A stretch of 64,000 nt of DNA from Antitrichia curtipendula (taxonomy: Eukaryota > Streptophyta > Bryopsida > Hypnales > Leucodontaceae). The notes beneath the pieces are model-generated. The model was not told where the DNA came from. It did no database searches and saw only the letters and a program-made list of their open reading frames with translations. The position numbers and the translations under genes are program-made. How positions within the stretch are numbered: position 1 is the stretch's first letter; the number at the start of each line of letters is the position of its first letter. The stretch lies in contig OX579638.1 in NCBI GenBank assembly GCA_951230915.1, forward strand, positions 11,674,696-11,738,695. Direction: 5' to 3'. This document shows positions 38,179 through 49,770 of this stretch, one piece after another.

Positions 38179-39493
38179 GTGTGTGTAGGACCGTACCCTC
38201 CGTCCATGCGTCCTCCCTTCACGGGAATACGTCCAGTGCTCACTTCGGTGTCTTTGAATTGCCAATCCACTGAATTTCATGAAGACTGCGCGACAGGGCC
38301 TATCAATGCCAAACGAGCTCGGAAAGACAGAGGACCCAATTGGCAGACCGCTGAAATACTTGTGCTCATCCAGGGAAAGCGTCAGCAGTACTTAGCCGAG
38401 AAGGATGCAATGGATGGCCGAGATTTGATGATCCCGGACAGCAACAAGTGGAATCGTATCTCAGAGCAAGTCATGCGTGCAGGTTTCTCCCGTGTTATTC
38501 GTGACGGAGCGGCATGCAAAACGAAATGGAATCAACTCTTGCCAGACTATAAAAGAATTGTTGACTACTTCGGATGAAGTGGACACAACTTTGCAGATTA
38601 CTGGAACTTGACTGCAGTAGAGCGGAAAGCAGAAGGACTTCCCCGACAGTTTTTGGAGTTCTTCCACGCCATTCACGAATGGTTTGGAAACCGTCCACTT
38701 ATAACAACCACCGCACGTTCGTGATTTCCTATCACCAGAGAACACGAACTACAGAGCACCTGCACATGGCAACAACAATGACAGGACTAACATCGACACT
38801 GACATAGATGCGGACGACCCGATGGACTTGGAAGACGATTTCCTTCCGCAGTCCACAGATGACAGCTCCCCGAAGCCGTCCTTCTAGAGGAATGCGCCAT
38901 CCGGTCTACAAAAGACACATCAGGGAAGCGGAAGTAGGCCTTCTCCACTTATTCCCGCAGTAGTTCTCCCTGGAAGCATCACACCGGTCATCATCAATTC
39001 CTCCGACAACAACACTAATGACACACAGCGACATTCGGGGAACACGACAGTGAGGCGAAAGAATCTTTCTGGACATACAATGATTGCACAGGCAACGAAA
39101 GAAACGGGATCCATAATGGCATCACAAATGAAAGACATTTCAGACACTTCACTGCAAATTGAACACTCCAAGATTGAGGTTCAGCTTCAGCTTTTCACGA
39201 AGCAAATGACTTACCAGAGAGAGAGAGACCGCCGAATTCACGAAAATGCAATGCTTGTTCATGAGAATGCTCGTTTGACGATTGTGAAACAAACAGAAAT
39301 GGTACAGTGCTTAACGCAATTGACCACCGTGCTAGGTAGTGGACTCAGCAATAAGAGTCCAAGGAATTTACAAAATGCACATACTAGGGCTCAAAGCTCC
39401 CGGTATGCACAGGCAGCAAACTGCGGTACAGTAAAACCTGACACTGAAGACTCCAACCCAGTAGGTGCAGCGGGCAACACTTCCATCGACTAG
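38179..39493 (+). pseudogene. Harbinger MYB/SANT-like DNA-binding protein, broken
   Basis: The first frame (38179-38577) carries a trihelix-like region with GPNWQTAEILVLIQGKR, NKWNRISEQVMRAGFSR and CKTKWNQLLPDYKRIVDYFG. After a TGA the same frame continues as SGHNFADYWNLTAVERK until another TGA, then a different frame (39050-39493) gives a coiled, charged C-terminus. In this superfamily the protein helps the transposase bind element ends and enter the nucleus. At least two in-frame TGAs and one frameshift make this copy inactive. It is not closely similar to the host trihelix exon in this window. Confidence 0.7.
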
Positions 39494-40030
39494 TTGCTTC
39501 GACCAAAAGATGTCACTCCCGTCTGCAACGGTCTCCCTATGTCGGAGTGACTTCTTATAGACCTCTATTACAGTGTCGACTGGTTCATGCTGTGATTGTG
39601 CATACTAGCTTCCCAAGTTAGTGGAAAGTGACATACCTTCGGAACTATGATTTCTTGGATATCCCCGCAGTATATGTACAAGGACTGTAACATTATAAGT
39701 AGAAACTAGTCACGTTCATAGTGGACGGAGACATGACTCTAGTTTTGGTAGGTGGCAGGTCCTCCGTATATAATGCATGCTTTTTTTTTCAAAATCTTCA
39801 GAGGACATCACTAGCAATGCCGCTGTGCCGATGTCCATAGTAGTGACGGCAGCAAGGCTGTCTGGAACTTGTCCAAATTTGTATGTAAGAATATGAATAG
39901 AAAAAAAAAATGTGAATAACTAAAATAGCAAACTCCCACTCCAAGAGCAAGTCCTCTACACAGGGAAATTGAATTTCTGAAACACATTGAACACATGCGA
40001 GCTTTCTTGCAGTTGAACGTACCGTGAAAT

Positions 40031-41371
40031 CTACAGAGCTCGTCTTCTGCTTGTCAAGTACGTCCCCAATTCATGCCGTTTGTGCTTCGCTGCGTCTGAG
40101 ACGTTGTCGTCAGTGTCTCTGGGGACATTGTCTCTGCGACTCCCGTCCCAAGCTGGTTTAGCATTGTGGAATCCCTCCATTTGCAGGATATGCAATAGTT
40201 CATCTACCTCTTCATGAGATTGCCGCAGCAGTAAATTGTGCAGAATTGCGCAACATATGATGACGTCTGGGAGAAATGTCAAGTGCAAGTCACTTTTCAC
40301 AAGCAACTCTCTGAAACTTTGTTTGAGAATGCCAAATGCATTCTCCACTACGCAGCGTCCTTTCCTCAGTTTCTTATTGAAAAGGCACTCAGAGATGGAC
40401 AAGTGAACACCATCTCTGTGAGGAACCATGAGCCACGGATGTAGAGGATACCCCAAATCACCAATCAAGTACGGAGCGTGCCTGTCAATGGAGAACGCAG
40501 CGTCCATGAGTTGTCCGTGCGTTGCCAAGTAATGCAGAGAAGACCGTCAAAGCATGCGGCTATTGTTAGTCGATCCTGGCATTCTCGCATACAGATTCAA
40601 AAAACGCTTGTCACTGTCTACTATAGCTTGGCAATTCAAGTTGTACACACTGCTTTTAAAGTAAAAATAGTCCGCGGACGACGAAACAGGTTTCGAAATC
40701 GGCACTTGCATACCGTCAATAGCTCCGACTACTCTAGGTAAGGAGCACATGTCAACGAACTTGACCTGTGTCTGCTGTAATCTTTCTCCTGTAGGCCACG
40801 TGATTTCATGTTTCAGCGTGTCGTTGATTGCGAACACCACTTCTCGCAGAATTTTGCAGACTGTGCTTCAACCTATGGCAAACATCTCACTAGAGATTAT
40901 GAGATTCGCACCATGAGTGAGTTTGAACAAAGTGCAAGCCAAGCGTACTACAACAGGCACAGCCAAACGGTACTTCGTATCATTTTTTTGCACTCTAGGT
41001 TTTATGATGCCGGCCAATGCAAACACAGATGTTTTGGTCATTCTGAACATTGCAAGCCAACGTGCAGTATTGTATTGGTCCACTAAAAAACGAGAAAACC
41101 ATGTTGTGGAACGCGGGCGAACCCAGTAATTCAATTCATCAGTGAAACCAACTGAATAGCAGCACAAATGGTACTGCTGCAGTGAGTGGCTGAAGAGGGC
41201 GAACGTATCCAAAATAGGCAAGTCCATGAGCACGGTAGCAGCGACATCGGCGCTGTCATTTTCATCAGTTTTGGATGACGGCAATACATAATTCTGATTC
41301 GCGTCAAGAACTAGCGCTAGCACCCACGAGGCGAATGATGCAACATTGTTGAAGTCATTCATAGCGTCCAT
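40031..41371 (-). pseudogene. Harbinger DDE transposase with two in-frame TGA codons
   Basis: Read on the minus strand from ATG 41371 (MDAMNDFNN), one frame runs to 40031 with only two interruptions, both TGA (at 40870-40868 and 40549-40547). The DDE signature is complete: VVGAIDGMQVP (first D), YLIGDLGYPLHPW (second D) and RCVVENAFGILKQSFREL (E). YWVRPRSTTWF and FKLTHGANL are the usual N-terminal landmarks of the family. Both stops fall where a CGA arginine would fit, so single C-to-T changes may have inactivated an otherwise full-length enzyme. Confidence 0.8.
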
Positions 41372-42359
41372 TGTCGAGAAAGGAAAGCGAGATCCTATGC
41401 ACTGCACAATCCGGAATTCCTGTGATTAAACCCTAAACAGAATTCCAGAGAACCGAAATTCCTAATGTCAGTGGCCTCTGAAAGTGTTAATGCAACAAAC
41501 GGTAAATACTAGTTTGGAGCCAGAAGACAAACTCAAACAATCACTTATACAACATTCGCACTACGGTGAATGATAGCGGAAAAGGCCACCGAAAAATCGT
41601 GCGTACTGTGGCTACGCATCATACGTCACAACGGGAAGCAATCTTCTCCTCATCTGAAACAGAGAACCATGGAAAAAACGGCGGCATTGGTAACGGCCCT
41701 CTAATAAGTGAGGCCGTCGCTCAACATGCACTTGCGCGTCAATTGTTACCTCATGAATGAACACTACGGTGAAAGTGCGAGCTCCCTAATGCAATTTGAA
41801 GAAGAGCACAAAAGAAGCAGTATTCCACGCATCAAGAAGCGCCGACGCAACCACCGTCGGAATCAGAAGGTCAGCAAATGAATACAGTTTACGGAGCTTT
41901 CCCAAACCACAGACGGAGAGCGTACTCCACTATCGCTGAGATCAAAGCGACACAAAATCACCGTCCAGAAGCGCAGACACCTGAAAATCTAGAAATCACG
42001 AAAGTGAAGCTTTCGGAGGACGTCGCCTCCGCCATTGTCCTCGACGTAACTTCAGCCGGACCCACCTGTCGTTGTGATAGGACTGACACAGCAGGTGGGA
42101 ATGGCTACTGCTGTTTCCTCTATTGCAGTGACATACCGCAGTCCAAGTGGGAACACACCACTCGCTTCTTCAATACGTACTTTCCGTAAGTGCCTCCATT
42201 AACCAGTTTCTGTGTGAATACGTTTTTCCACTTTTTCTACTTTGTTGTTACAGTTTACACACGACTCTTCCATACATCCAAGTGGGAACCTACCATAAGC
42301 AGCTTTTGTGAATGTTGCTTTTATCCGAGCTTGTGATGAAAATATGGACACTAAGGTTA

Positions 42360-42687
42360 AGGTAGGAGGTCCATAAATGGTCCAATTAAGAGCTGGAACT
42401 TAATTTTGGGGAGGTGAAGCTTTCTGAAATATTTTTGAACAAATTTTACTTGAAAGACAAGTGGAATTGGCATCTAATCCAAGTTGATTCATATTTTTTG
42501 GAGGTTTTTGGAATTGGTTATGAATTTTTGAAGTTGAAATGGCATAGGTCTCTAAAATGTCCCACCTCCTAAAATGTACACATTTATGTAGATTGCTGAA
42601 GGCTACAAGAAAAACACATATATAAACACTATACATTTTAGGAGGTGGGTCATTTTAGAGCGTGTGCCGTTTTAGAACCTCCTACCT
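42360..42687. mobile_element. MITE with AGGTAGGAGGT ends, copy in A1
   Basis: TA at 42358-42359 and 42688-42689 flank 11-bp perfect inverted repeats AGGTAGGAGGT/ACCTCCTACCT; 328 bp. The interior resembles the 23732 MITE (GAATTGGCATCTAA, TATGAATTTTTGAAGTTGAA), which makes the two related subfamilies. Confidence 0.65.
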
Positions 42688-43506
42688 TACCAAAATTAGA
42701 CAACCACATCCAAGTGTTACGTCTCTTAAAATTGTCATCATCATTGGGTGTACATCTCTAAAACCAAATATGTACCTATGTTGAAGAAACAATTTTAGAA
42801 CATCTATACACCAAAAAAAACTTTGACCCTTCATAACTTTTACGTTTAGTATCCAAATGTTCCATTATTTGGTGCGTTAAAACCTCCTTTCAGTTGTCAA
42901 CAAGAAAATCTGAAAATTTGACCAGTCTAATAATAGAAACAAGGCACAATCGCAAAAAGTAGCGGTTTGGGGGGTACCCACTTTATTGGCTTCTCAAAAA
43001 GAGCACGGCTTATAGTTTACAATTCATCACTACCAATGATTTTGATGCGATGAAATGGCATCAATTGTAACTAAGCTCTAAGCATTCACCTAGATTATCA
43101 ACTTCACACAAATAACTAGGATTTGCATTTCCGGCAATGCAATTGAACTTGAAATTTTTGGATGATAAAGATCTCTAGTATAGTTAAAGAGATGATAAAT
43201 ATGTAAAAGTAACGATTGGGGATGAAAAATCTGTAATGTCCAATCATACGGACTAAATCACATAATCGACCAATTATAGCATAGAACCTTCTTGGAGAAT
43301 GAATTGGAAATTTTTGAGCAATGGTTTATGCTATCCTAGTTGACAAATGATGAAAAATGCACTTCATTCATTTACTATTTATCAAATAAGATTGTGTAAT
43401 ACATTAATGGAAAGAAGGAAGAATGATCTCAAGAATATTCTACATGAATCAATGATATAGATATTTTAAATGAATCACTAATTGTATTTTTTTATGATTT
43501 TTTTAA

Positions 43507-44210
43507 CCCCTAAAGCCCCAAAGGTGTTTTCTGTCAAAACCACTCAAAACTACCACTTCTATTGCATTCACTTAACGAAACCAAGTTTTATTTATTTTTT
43601 GGAATTTAACACTAGAAGAAACCTGTATTTTTTTGGACGTCCACTTTTTGGACATCAAACATAGCATTAAGATGTCCCAGAAAGTGGACGTCCAAAAAGT
43701 GGATGTCCAAAAAAACACAAGTTTCTTCTAGTATAACCATACGATCTTGTACTTAACTTGTCTAGGATCATGTAGTAAAATTGTCATCAAATTTGACCGT
43801 ACGCATTGGAAGATATTAGCATTCAAAGTTGGACAAAACATTTTTTCTTAAGAAGATGCTTGAATTACCCAAAAACTAAGATTGTCAATAACTTTCTCAT
43901 CCCTAGTTCCAAAATAGAATGAATAAAAGCTTCACATATAAATAAAACATAATATTTTAGAAAATAAATTCAAAAAAAATTATTTTGACTTTCTGTAATT
44001 TTTTTTGGTTGCCCGCCAATCTCCATTTCTTGCTTATTGTGCCATAACTTTTTCATCCGGCATCCGATTGAAACAAAACCTACATATCCACAAAGCTCTC
44101 GCAAATCTACACAACCTCAAAAAAATTCAAAAAAATTCACTTCAAATTGAGACAATAGGAACCTACATGGACCCAAATTGTCCCCGGAAAGGACACATGT
44201 CCTACAGGGG
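43507..44210. mobile_element. TTAA-site piggyBac-like element in A1
   Basis: TTAA at 43503-43506 and TCAA (one change from TTAA) at 44211-44214 flank ends CCCCTAAAG and CTACAGGGG. Block A2 has the empty site TTAA at 47131-47134 in matching flanks, so the insertion came after the A1/A2 duplication. The interior resembles the 1481-2069 element in several words and carries a nested palindromic element at 43610-43733. Non-coding. Confidence 0.7.
43610..43733. mobile_element. 124-bp palindromic element nested in the TTAA element
   Basis: TAA at 43607-43609 and 43734-43736 flank ends CACTAGAAGAAAC and GTTTCTTCTAGTA. The arms repeat TTTTTTTGGACGTCCACTTT and its complement, so almost the whole element can form one hairpin. 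The TAA duplication would fit Harbinger-type MITEs; the family is otherwise unknown. Confidence 0.55.
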
Positions 44211-44339
44211 TCAATAGAGATCAAGTTATCTTTAGTTATAACCTTCTGGAAGTAAATAAAATGAATTACCTTGTCTTTAATATTGGTTTAAACAAGCATG
44301 TTGACATTTTCAAGTTCCATGTGTCGTAGGCACAAAAAC

Positions 44340-44700
44340 TATTGAAGACATGTCAAAATATTGATGACATCAAATATTTTGTCATCAATATTTTTATTGC
44401 ATGTCAAAATATTTCAATGATATGTCAGTTCTTTATAATGACATGCCGTATATTCTTAACAACAATTCTTGAACATGAGAAAATGACATCCAAAATGCAA
44501 TGACATGTTCAAGAAATGACATCACAATGACATTCAAAAGTTTGAAATGAAATGACATGCATAAAATAACATCAAGAAATGAAATGAAATGTCATATTTC
44601 ATGTTTTGATGAACATTTCTTGAACATGTCATTTTTTTTTAACATGTCATATAAAAATATTTTGATGACATATTAAAATATTGTTGACATGTTTTACTTA
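44340..44700. repeat. TGACAT-rich foldback, copy in A1
   Basis: From ACATGTCAAAATATTGATGACATC to GATGACATATTAAAATATTGTTGACATG, the sequence is dense in TGACAT and its complement ATGTCA, in both directions. A shorter copy lies at 47262-47575. It probably is a foldback MITE; exact ends are unclear. Confidence 0.45.
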
Positions 44701-45583
44701 AAATAAAAAATAGTGACCAGTTAATTTTTATTTTCGACCCACAATTGGGGAAATGAACCGGCTCATAATACACTAACTACCGGTTCTCCTTATTCATTGC
44801 GTTGCGTCTGCATCCCATCTTCCCATTGATTGTCGCCTAACTTGCAGCTGCCGCCTTCGCCAATTCCTCACGCTGCATTTCCATCTTCGCAAAGCATTTG
44901 CAACGCTCGGTCGACTGTTCTGTCTCTCCCTTTCTTAAGTTGGGCGCCGATGTCACACTCAGCTCTTAATTAACCACTTTCAATCAACTATTTTGCATTT
45001 CGGCACCATTTTGCAACTTCGGATGCAATTTACAGAAGGAGGCACTCTGTGTGTATAGGTGTCATCACTTTCCTTACACTTCGGAATATGTATTGCGTAT
45101 CTCGTTTAATTGAATGTTCGAACGAAGAATTGGTCAGTTGAATCTTACATGAGCGGAGGGAGAAGTTTGTAGAATGTTGAAATGCTCTACGATCCAAAGA
45201 ATGCATGTTTCGTCATGCCTGCGCTTGCCCTAGAGTTTTCAGGTCTACGGCAGGCGAGATGCTGCAATAATTCTGAATGAGGATGATTCTGAATTTTGAT
45301 TGTGAAACCAGAAAGAGTGATTTCAAATGAGAATTGGCTTGTTGGAGGCAGTGACGATGGTGCTCAGCAGTCAAGGAATGGCCAATGGCTATTGGAATGA
45401 ATAGTAGTGTTTCTTTCGGTGGCTTGATTTGCTAATGTATCATCTGCGCTCCCCTCGATACATTTGGTATGTCCGAGTGCTGGAGAGTGACTGTGATGAC
45501 ACATGGAGTTGCTCAAGTCCTTCTTGAGGCGGATTTGGCCGAGTTAAGTTGCACGATATCTTGGGTTTGGAGGAGGAACAACA

Positions 45584-48500
45584 ATGGCGGAATCTCGTGA
45601 GTTTCGGGCAATGCTCGAATCGAAAGAGCGCGAACTCATTGCTCTTTGCGATCAACAAATCCAGTCTCTTGATGGCCAGGTAAGTCTTGGTTTCCCTCAC
45701 GGTTTCGGAACCTGTCTTTGAGAAGATTTGAGGTTTAATGGTAAAGTAGCTGTCGAACCCTTTTTGCATCAGCTTTGTTATACGCCTATGTTCGCAAGAA
45801 GGAACAAATTGTCCCCAAAGCATCCCAACAATCCCTAAGCAGCTTTCGTGAATGTTGCTTTTATCCAAGCTTGTGACGAAAATATGGACACTAAGCTTAA
45901 GGTAGGAGGTCCATAAATGACCCATTTAAGAGTTGGAACTTAATTTTGGGGAGGTGAAACTTCTTGAAATATTTATCAACAAAGTTTACTTGAAAGACAA
46001 GTGGAATTGGCATCTAACCCAAGTCGCTTCATATTTTTTTGAAGTTCTTTTAAATGGGTTATGAATTTTTGAAGTTGAAATGGCATAGGTCTCTAAAATG
46101 GTTCACTTCCTAAAAATGTACCGTTTTTTATATTGCTAAAGGCTACAACAAAGAAACATGTACGAATATTGTACATTTTAGGAAGTGGGTCATTTTAGAG
46201 CCTGTGACGTTTTAGAACCTCCTACTTTACCAAAATTTGACAACCACATCCATGTGTTACCTCTCTTCAAATCAAATAAACTTATAGTGATTGCTACAAA
46301 CAAGTTTTTCAACCAAATCAATGGAAGTAAGGTAGGAACTGTCAAAATTGCATCCTGTCTAAAACTATCATCATCATTGGGGTACATCTCCAAAATCAAA
46401 TATGTACTTACATTGAAGAAATGATTGTAGAACATCCACACCAACAAAAATTGACCCTTCATAACTTTTGCATAGAATATCCAAATGTTCCATTCTTTGG
46501 TGCGTTGGAACCTCCTTTCAATTGTCAACAAGAAAATCTGAAAATTTGACCAATCTAATAATAGAAACTAGGCACAATAGCAAAAAGTGGCGGTTTGGGG
46601 GGTACCCACTTTATTGGTTTTTCAAAAAAAAAACAGGTTTATAGTTTACAATTCATTACTATCAATGATTTTGATGCGATCAAATGGCATCAATTGTAAC
46701 CAAGCTCCAAGCTTTCACTTAGATGAATGACTTCACACAAATAATTAGGGTTTGCATAACTAGCAATGCAACTCAACTTGAAAATTGGGATGATAAAGAT
46801 CTCTAATATAGTTAAAGAGATGATAAATATGTAAAAATAACAATTGGGGATGAAATATGCGTAATGTCCAATCATATGGGCTATATCGCATAATTGACTA
46901 ATTTTAGCATAGAATCCTCTTGGAGAATGAACTGGAAATTATTGAGCAATGGTTTATGCATCGCGTAGTTGACAAATGATGAAAATGCACTTCATCTTAT
47001 TAATATCCATCAAACAATATTGTATAATACATTAATGGAAAGAAGGAAGAATGCTCTCAAGAATGTTCTACATGAATCAATGATATAGACATTTTAAAGA
47101 AGTCACCAATTGTTTGTTTTTTATGATTTTTTAATAGATATCAAGTTATCTTTACTTTTAACCTTTGGGAAGTAAATATAAATGAATTGCCTTGTCTTTA
47201 ATATTGGTCTAAACAATCATGTTCACAATTTCAAATACCATGTGTTGTAGGCACAAAAACTCTTGAAGACATGTCAAAATATTGATGACATCAAATATTT
47301 TGTCATCAATATTGTTATTGCACGTCAAAATATTTCGATAGTATGTCAGTTCTTTATAATGAAATGGCATATCAACAAAATATCTTGACATCCAATAAAA
47401 TAAAATATTGCTAAGTATTTGATGACATAGCATTTTGATGAAATTCCAAATGAGATGGCATATATAAAATGTCATGTTTCATATTCCAATGAACATTTCT
47501 TGAACATGTCAATTTTTATAACATGTCGTTTGAAAATATTTTGATGACATGTTAAAATATTGTTGACATGCTTCACTTAAAATAGAAAATAGTGACCAGT
47601 TAATTTTTATTTTCGAACCCACAATTTGGGAAATGAACCGGCTCATAATACACTAAGTAACTGCCGGTTCTCTTTGTTCATTACGTTGCGTCTTCATCCC
47701 ATATTCCCATTGATCGTCGCCTAACTTGCAGCTGCCTTCGCCAATTCCTCACGCTGCATTTCCACCTTCGCAAAGCATTTGCAACGCTCGGTCGACTGTT
47801 CTGTCTCTCCCTTTCTTAAGTAGGGCGCCGATGTCACACTCAGCTCTTAATTAACCACTTTCAATCAACTATTTTGCATTTCGGCACCATTTTGCAACTT
47901 CGGATGCAATTTACAGAAGGAGGCACTCTGTGTGTATAGGTGTCATCACTTTTGCTACACTTCGGAGTATGTCTTGCTTATCTCGTTTAATTGAATATTC
48001 GAATAAAGAATTGGTCAGTTGAATCTGACATGAGCGGAGGGAGAAGTTTGTAGAATGGGGAAATGCTCTACGATCCAAAGAATGCATGTTTCGTCATGCC
48101 TGCGCTTGCCCTAGAGTTTTCAGGTCTACAACAGACAAGAATCTGCAGTAATTCTGAATGAGGATAATTCTAAATTTTGATTGTGAAATTAGAAAGAGTG
48201 GTTTCAAATGAGAATTGGCTTGTTGGAGGCAGTGACGATGGTGCTCAGCAGTCAAAGAATGGCCAATGGCCAATGGCTATTGGAATGAATAGTAGTGTTT
48301 CATTCGGTGGCTTGATTTGCTAATGTATCATCTGCGCTCCCCTCGATACATTTGGTATGTCCGAGTGCTGGAGAGTGACTGTGATCACTATGTCCGAAGT
48401 CCATAATTGATTTAGTGTCTAGTTATTCTGGACGCAAGTAGAGCAAGCGCCAGTTGAACTTGTGACTTCGTTAGCAGAGACAAAGTTAGGCGACTCAACT

Positions 48501-48968
48501 GGTTCCAGATCCTTTGGCTCTGTATATTTCATCTTGTTTTCATTGGGCGGCACAAGAGAATTCGAGACATTTCAAAGTTGATATCCTTTCGAGTTTCCAG
48601 TTTTATCCTTGAGCAATACTCGAATTCTCTGTCAAACATGTGTACATTGTACATTAGATTCTCTCTTAAAGATTTGAGTGATGCTTTCTGTGCTATCCCT
48701 AAAGAAAGAGATATTGCTTATTCCTGCAGGCATCTGTGCAAGACAGCGAGGAGAGGTTAAATGTGACTCGCAAGGCTCTTGCAGATGCTCAAACCCTCCG
48801 AGTGCAGGTCTTGATCCCGATCTCCATTGTCGCCGAGTGAGAGGTTTTATTTCTCAAGCACATCTGTATCGATCATGAACTTGCAACGATTAATAGCATT
48901 TGAAACAAAACTATTCATATTTTCAAGAGGAAGCTAGGGCAGACGAGTTGGAGCAGATAAGCCATGTG
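45584..48968 (+). CDS. Coiled-coil protein gene, first three exons only (partial)
   Basis: Exon 1 is 45584-45679 (MAESREFRAMLESKERELIA to SLDGQ) before GTAAGT. Exon 2 is 48730-48807 (ASVQDSEERLNVTRKALADA to LRVQ) after CTGCAG. Exon 3 is 48930-48968 (EARADELEQISHV) before GTAACC. All junctions are phase 0, giving 71 residues, strongly charged and heptad-like. The product is not recognised. Intron 1 is 3 kb because block A2, a copy of the gene's own upstream region, sits inside it. After exon 3 the sequence joins segment D1 of unit 3 at 48988, so later exons are lost from this locus. It is likely a 5' gene fragment, though expression from either upstream copy is possible. Confidence 0.5.
45900..46227. 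mobile_element. MITE with AGGTAGGAGGT ends, copy in A2
   Basis: TA at 45898-45899 and 46228-46229; same element as 42360-42687, with one change in the right end (CCTACTT). Confidence 0.6.
46330..46611. mobile_element. Probable MITE related to the 11251 element
   Basis: Starts AGGTAGGAACTGTC after TA at 46328-46329 and ends GGGGGGTACCCACTT before TA. The interior matches 11251-11522 (GTGCGTTGGAACCTCC, CAACAAGAAAATCTGAAAAT). The A1 counterpart (about 42720-42990) has lost its left end. The right terminal base pairs are imperfect. Confidence 0.4.
47262..47575. repeat. TGACAT-rich foldback, copy in A2
   Basis: Shorter counterpart of 44340-44700 with the same outer arms (GAAGACATGTCAAAATATTG and AAAATATTGTTGACATG). 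Confidence 0.45.
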
Positions 48969-48987
48969 GTAACCATACTACCAGAAT

Positions 48988-49770
48988 AGTTATCCATATG
49001 GTGCCCACGCTTCAGAGAGCTCATTCACAATTTCAGTGTCAGATATCGATAAACAAAACCCCGAATCATGGCGTACTGTGCATCACCTTCAGAATGTAAT
49101 TCGGGTTTAACATAAATGTTGAGAATCCATATAAGAAAGAGCCAATTTGAACCCGAAAGGAACTGCCAGAGTGCTTGCAATGAACAGAAAAGGGTACGAA
49201 TAACCCAAACATTTCACAACCCAAGTTCACGTCGAAATTGGTTTCAGGAAATGCGTAAATGCTCACTCCAAGGTGCACTGGATGATAATTCCAGCATTGC
49301 CTCGCAATTTTCACCCCAAACGCTTCCTTCTGCTAATCTTGAAGGAAATTCTTCCTCGCTCTCATCTAACAACACGAAAAACAAGAACCCACTTCCATAA
49401 ATCTCTCAAGGAAATCGTTGTGCAGTACAGGACATAGGCAAACATCAACATCTATACATATCTGAATTACTTGCAAGTCGAGAATAGACTGGAGGATAAT
49501 TTGAGAAGAACTCAAGGTATCCACTTCAAAATTCAGATTAGCAGATGCAATCTCAACACTAAGTCATCATGGGATCTTAAAGGCATGGAGCTTGCCATCT
49601 TACTTGAATGGTAGATGATACCGCCAATAGTAAGGACAGTCGGTAATTGTGCAATACCCAACCTGGTATGGAGTGGCGTCAACGTGAATTAGAATGAGCT
49701 TCAAACAAAAAGCTTTCTATCATTTCACAGTACTCTACTACTCTACACTGTCAATCACCTGTCCAAGGAA
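48988..49770. repeat. Segment D1, copy 2 (start of unit 3)
   Basis: Matches 4080-4950. It begins at AATAGTTATCCAT, a word present at the same place before copy 1, so the junction with the coiled-coil gene lies there. No gene is supported. Confidence 0.55.

Larger units (their letters stand above)
36722..42295. mobile_element. PIF/Harbinger DNA transposon, full length, decayed
   Basis: TAA at 36719-36721 and 42296-42298 flank 18-bp terminal repeats AGGTATGTTCCCACTTGG and CCAAGTGGGAACCTACCA (16 of 18 match). A further inverted copy of CCAAGTGGGAAC lies inside at 42146. The element carries the two genes expected of this superfamily in convergent order: a MYB/SANT-like protein (plus strand) and a DDE transposase (minus strand). 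The sequence at 45831-45840 (CCC-TAA-GCAGC) shows the site before insertion. A second copy starts at 63660. Regions 36740-38170 and 41400-42270 hold no domain I can name. Confidence 0.9.
42299..45497. repeat. Duplicated block A1
   Basis: Aligns with A2 (45839-48385) from GCAGCTTTTGTGAATGTTGC to the shared GAGAGTGACTGTGAT. A1 is longer mainly because of the 704-bp TTAA element at 43507. The last 750 bp are less AT-rich and serve as the upstream region of the coiled-coil gene at 45584. Confidence 0.7.
45839..48385. repeat. Duplicated block A2, inside intron 1 of the coiled-coil gene
   Basis: Copy of A1 without the 704-bp TTAA insertion. It is preceded by 60 bases of D9 (45779-45838) that preserve the Harbinger empty site. 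It ends at GAGAGTGACTGTGAT, after which the distal part of the host intron follows. It contains a second copy of the GC-richer upstream region (about 47640-48385) but no second exon 1. Confidence 0.7.

Noticed and set aside
40031..41371. In-frame TGA codons as recoding or a variant genetic code
   Set aside because: TGA serves as a normal stop elsewhere in the window, including the 36-codon frame, and the sites fit simple CGA-to-TGA decay in a dead transposon.
42360..42687. Treating paired 'CCTACCTTA' and 'TAAGGTAGG' words as regulatory sites
   Set aside because: They are the inverted ends of MITEs with TA duplications, which explains their pairing and spacing.
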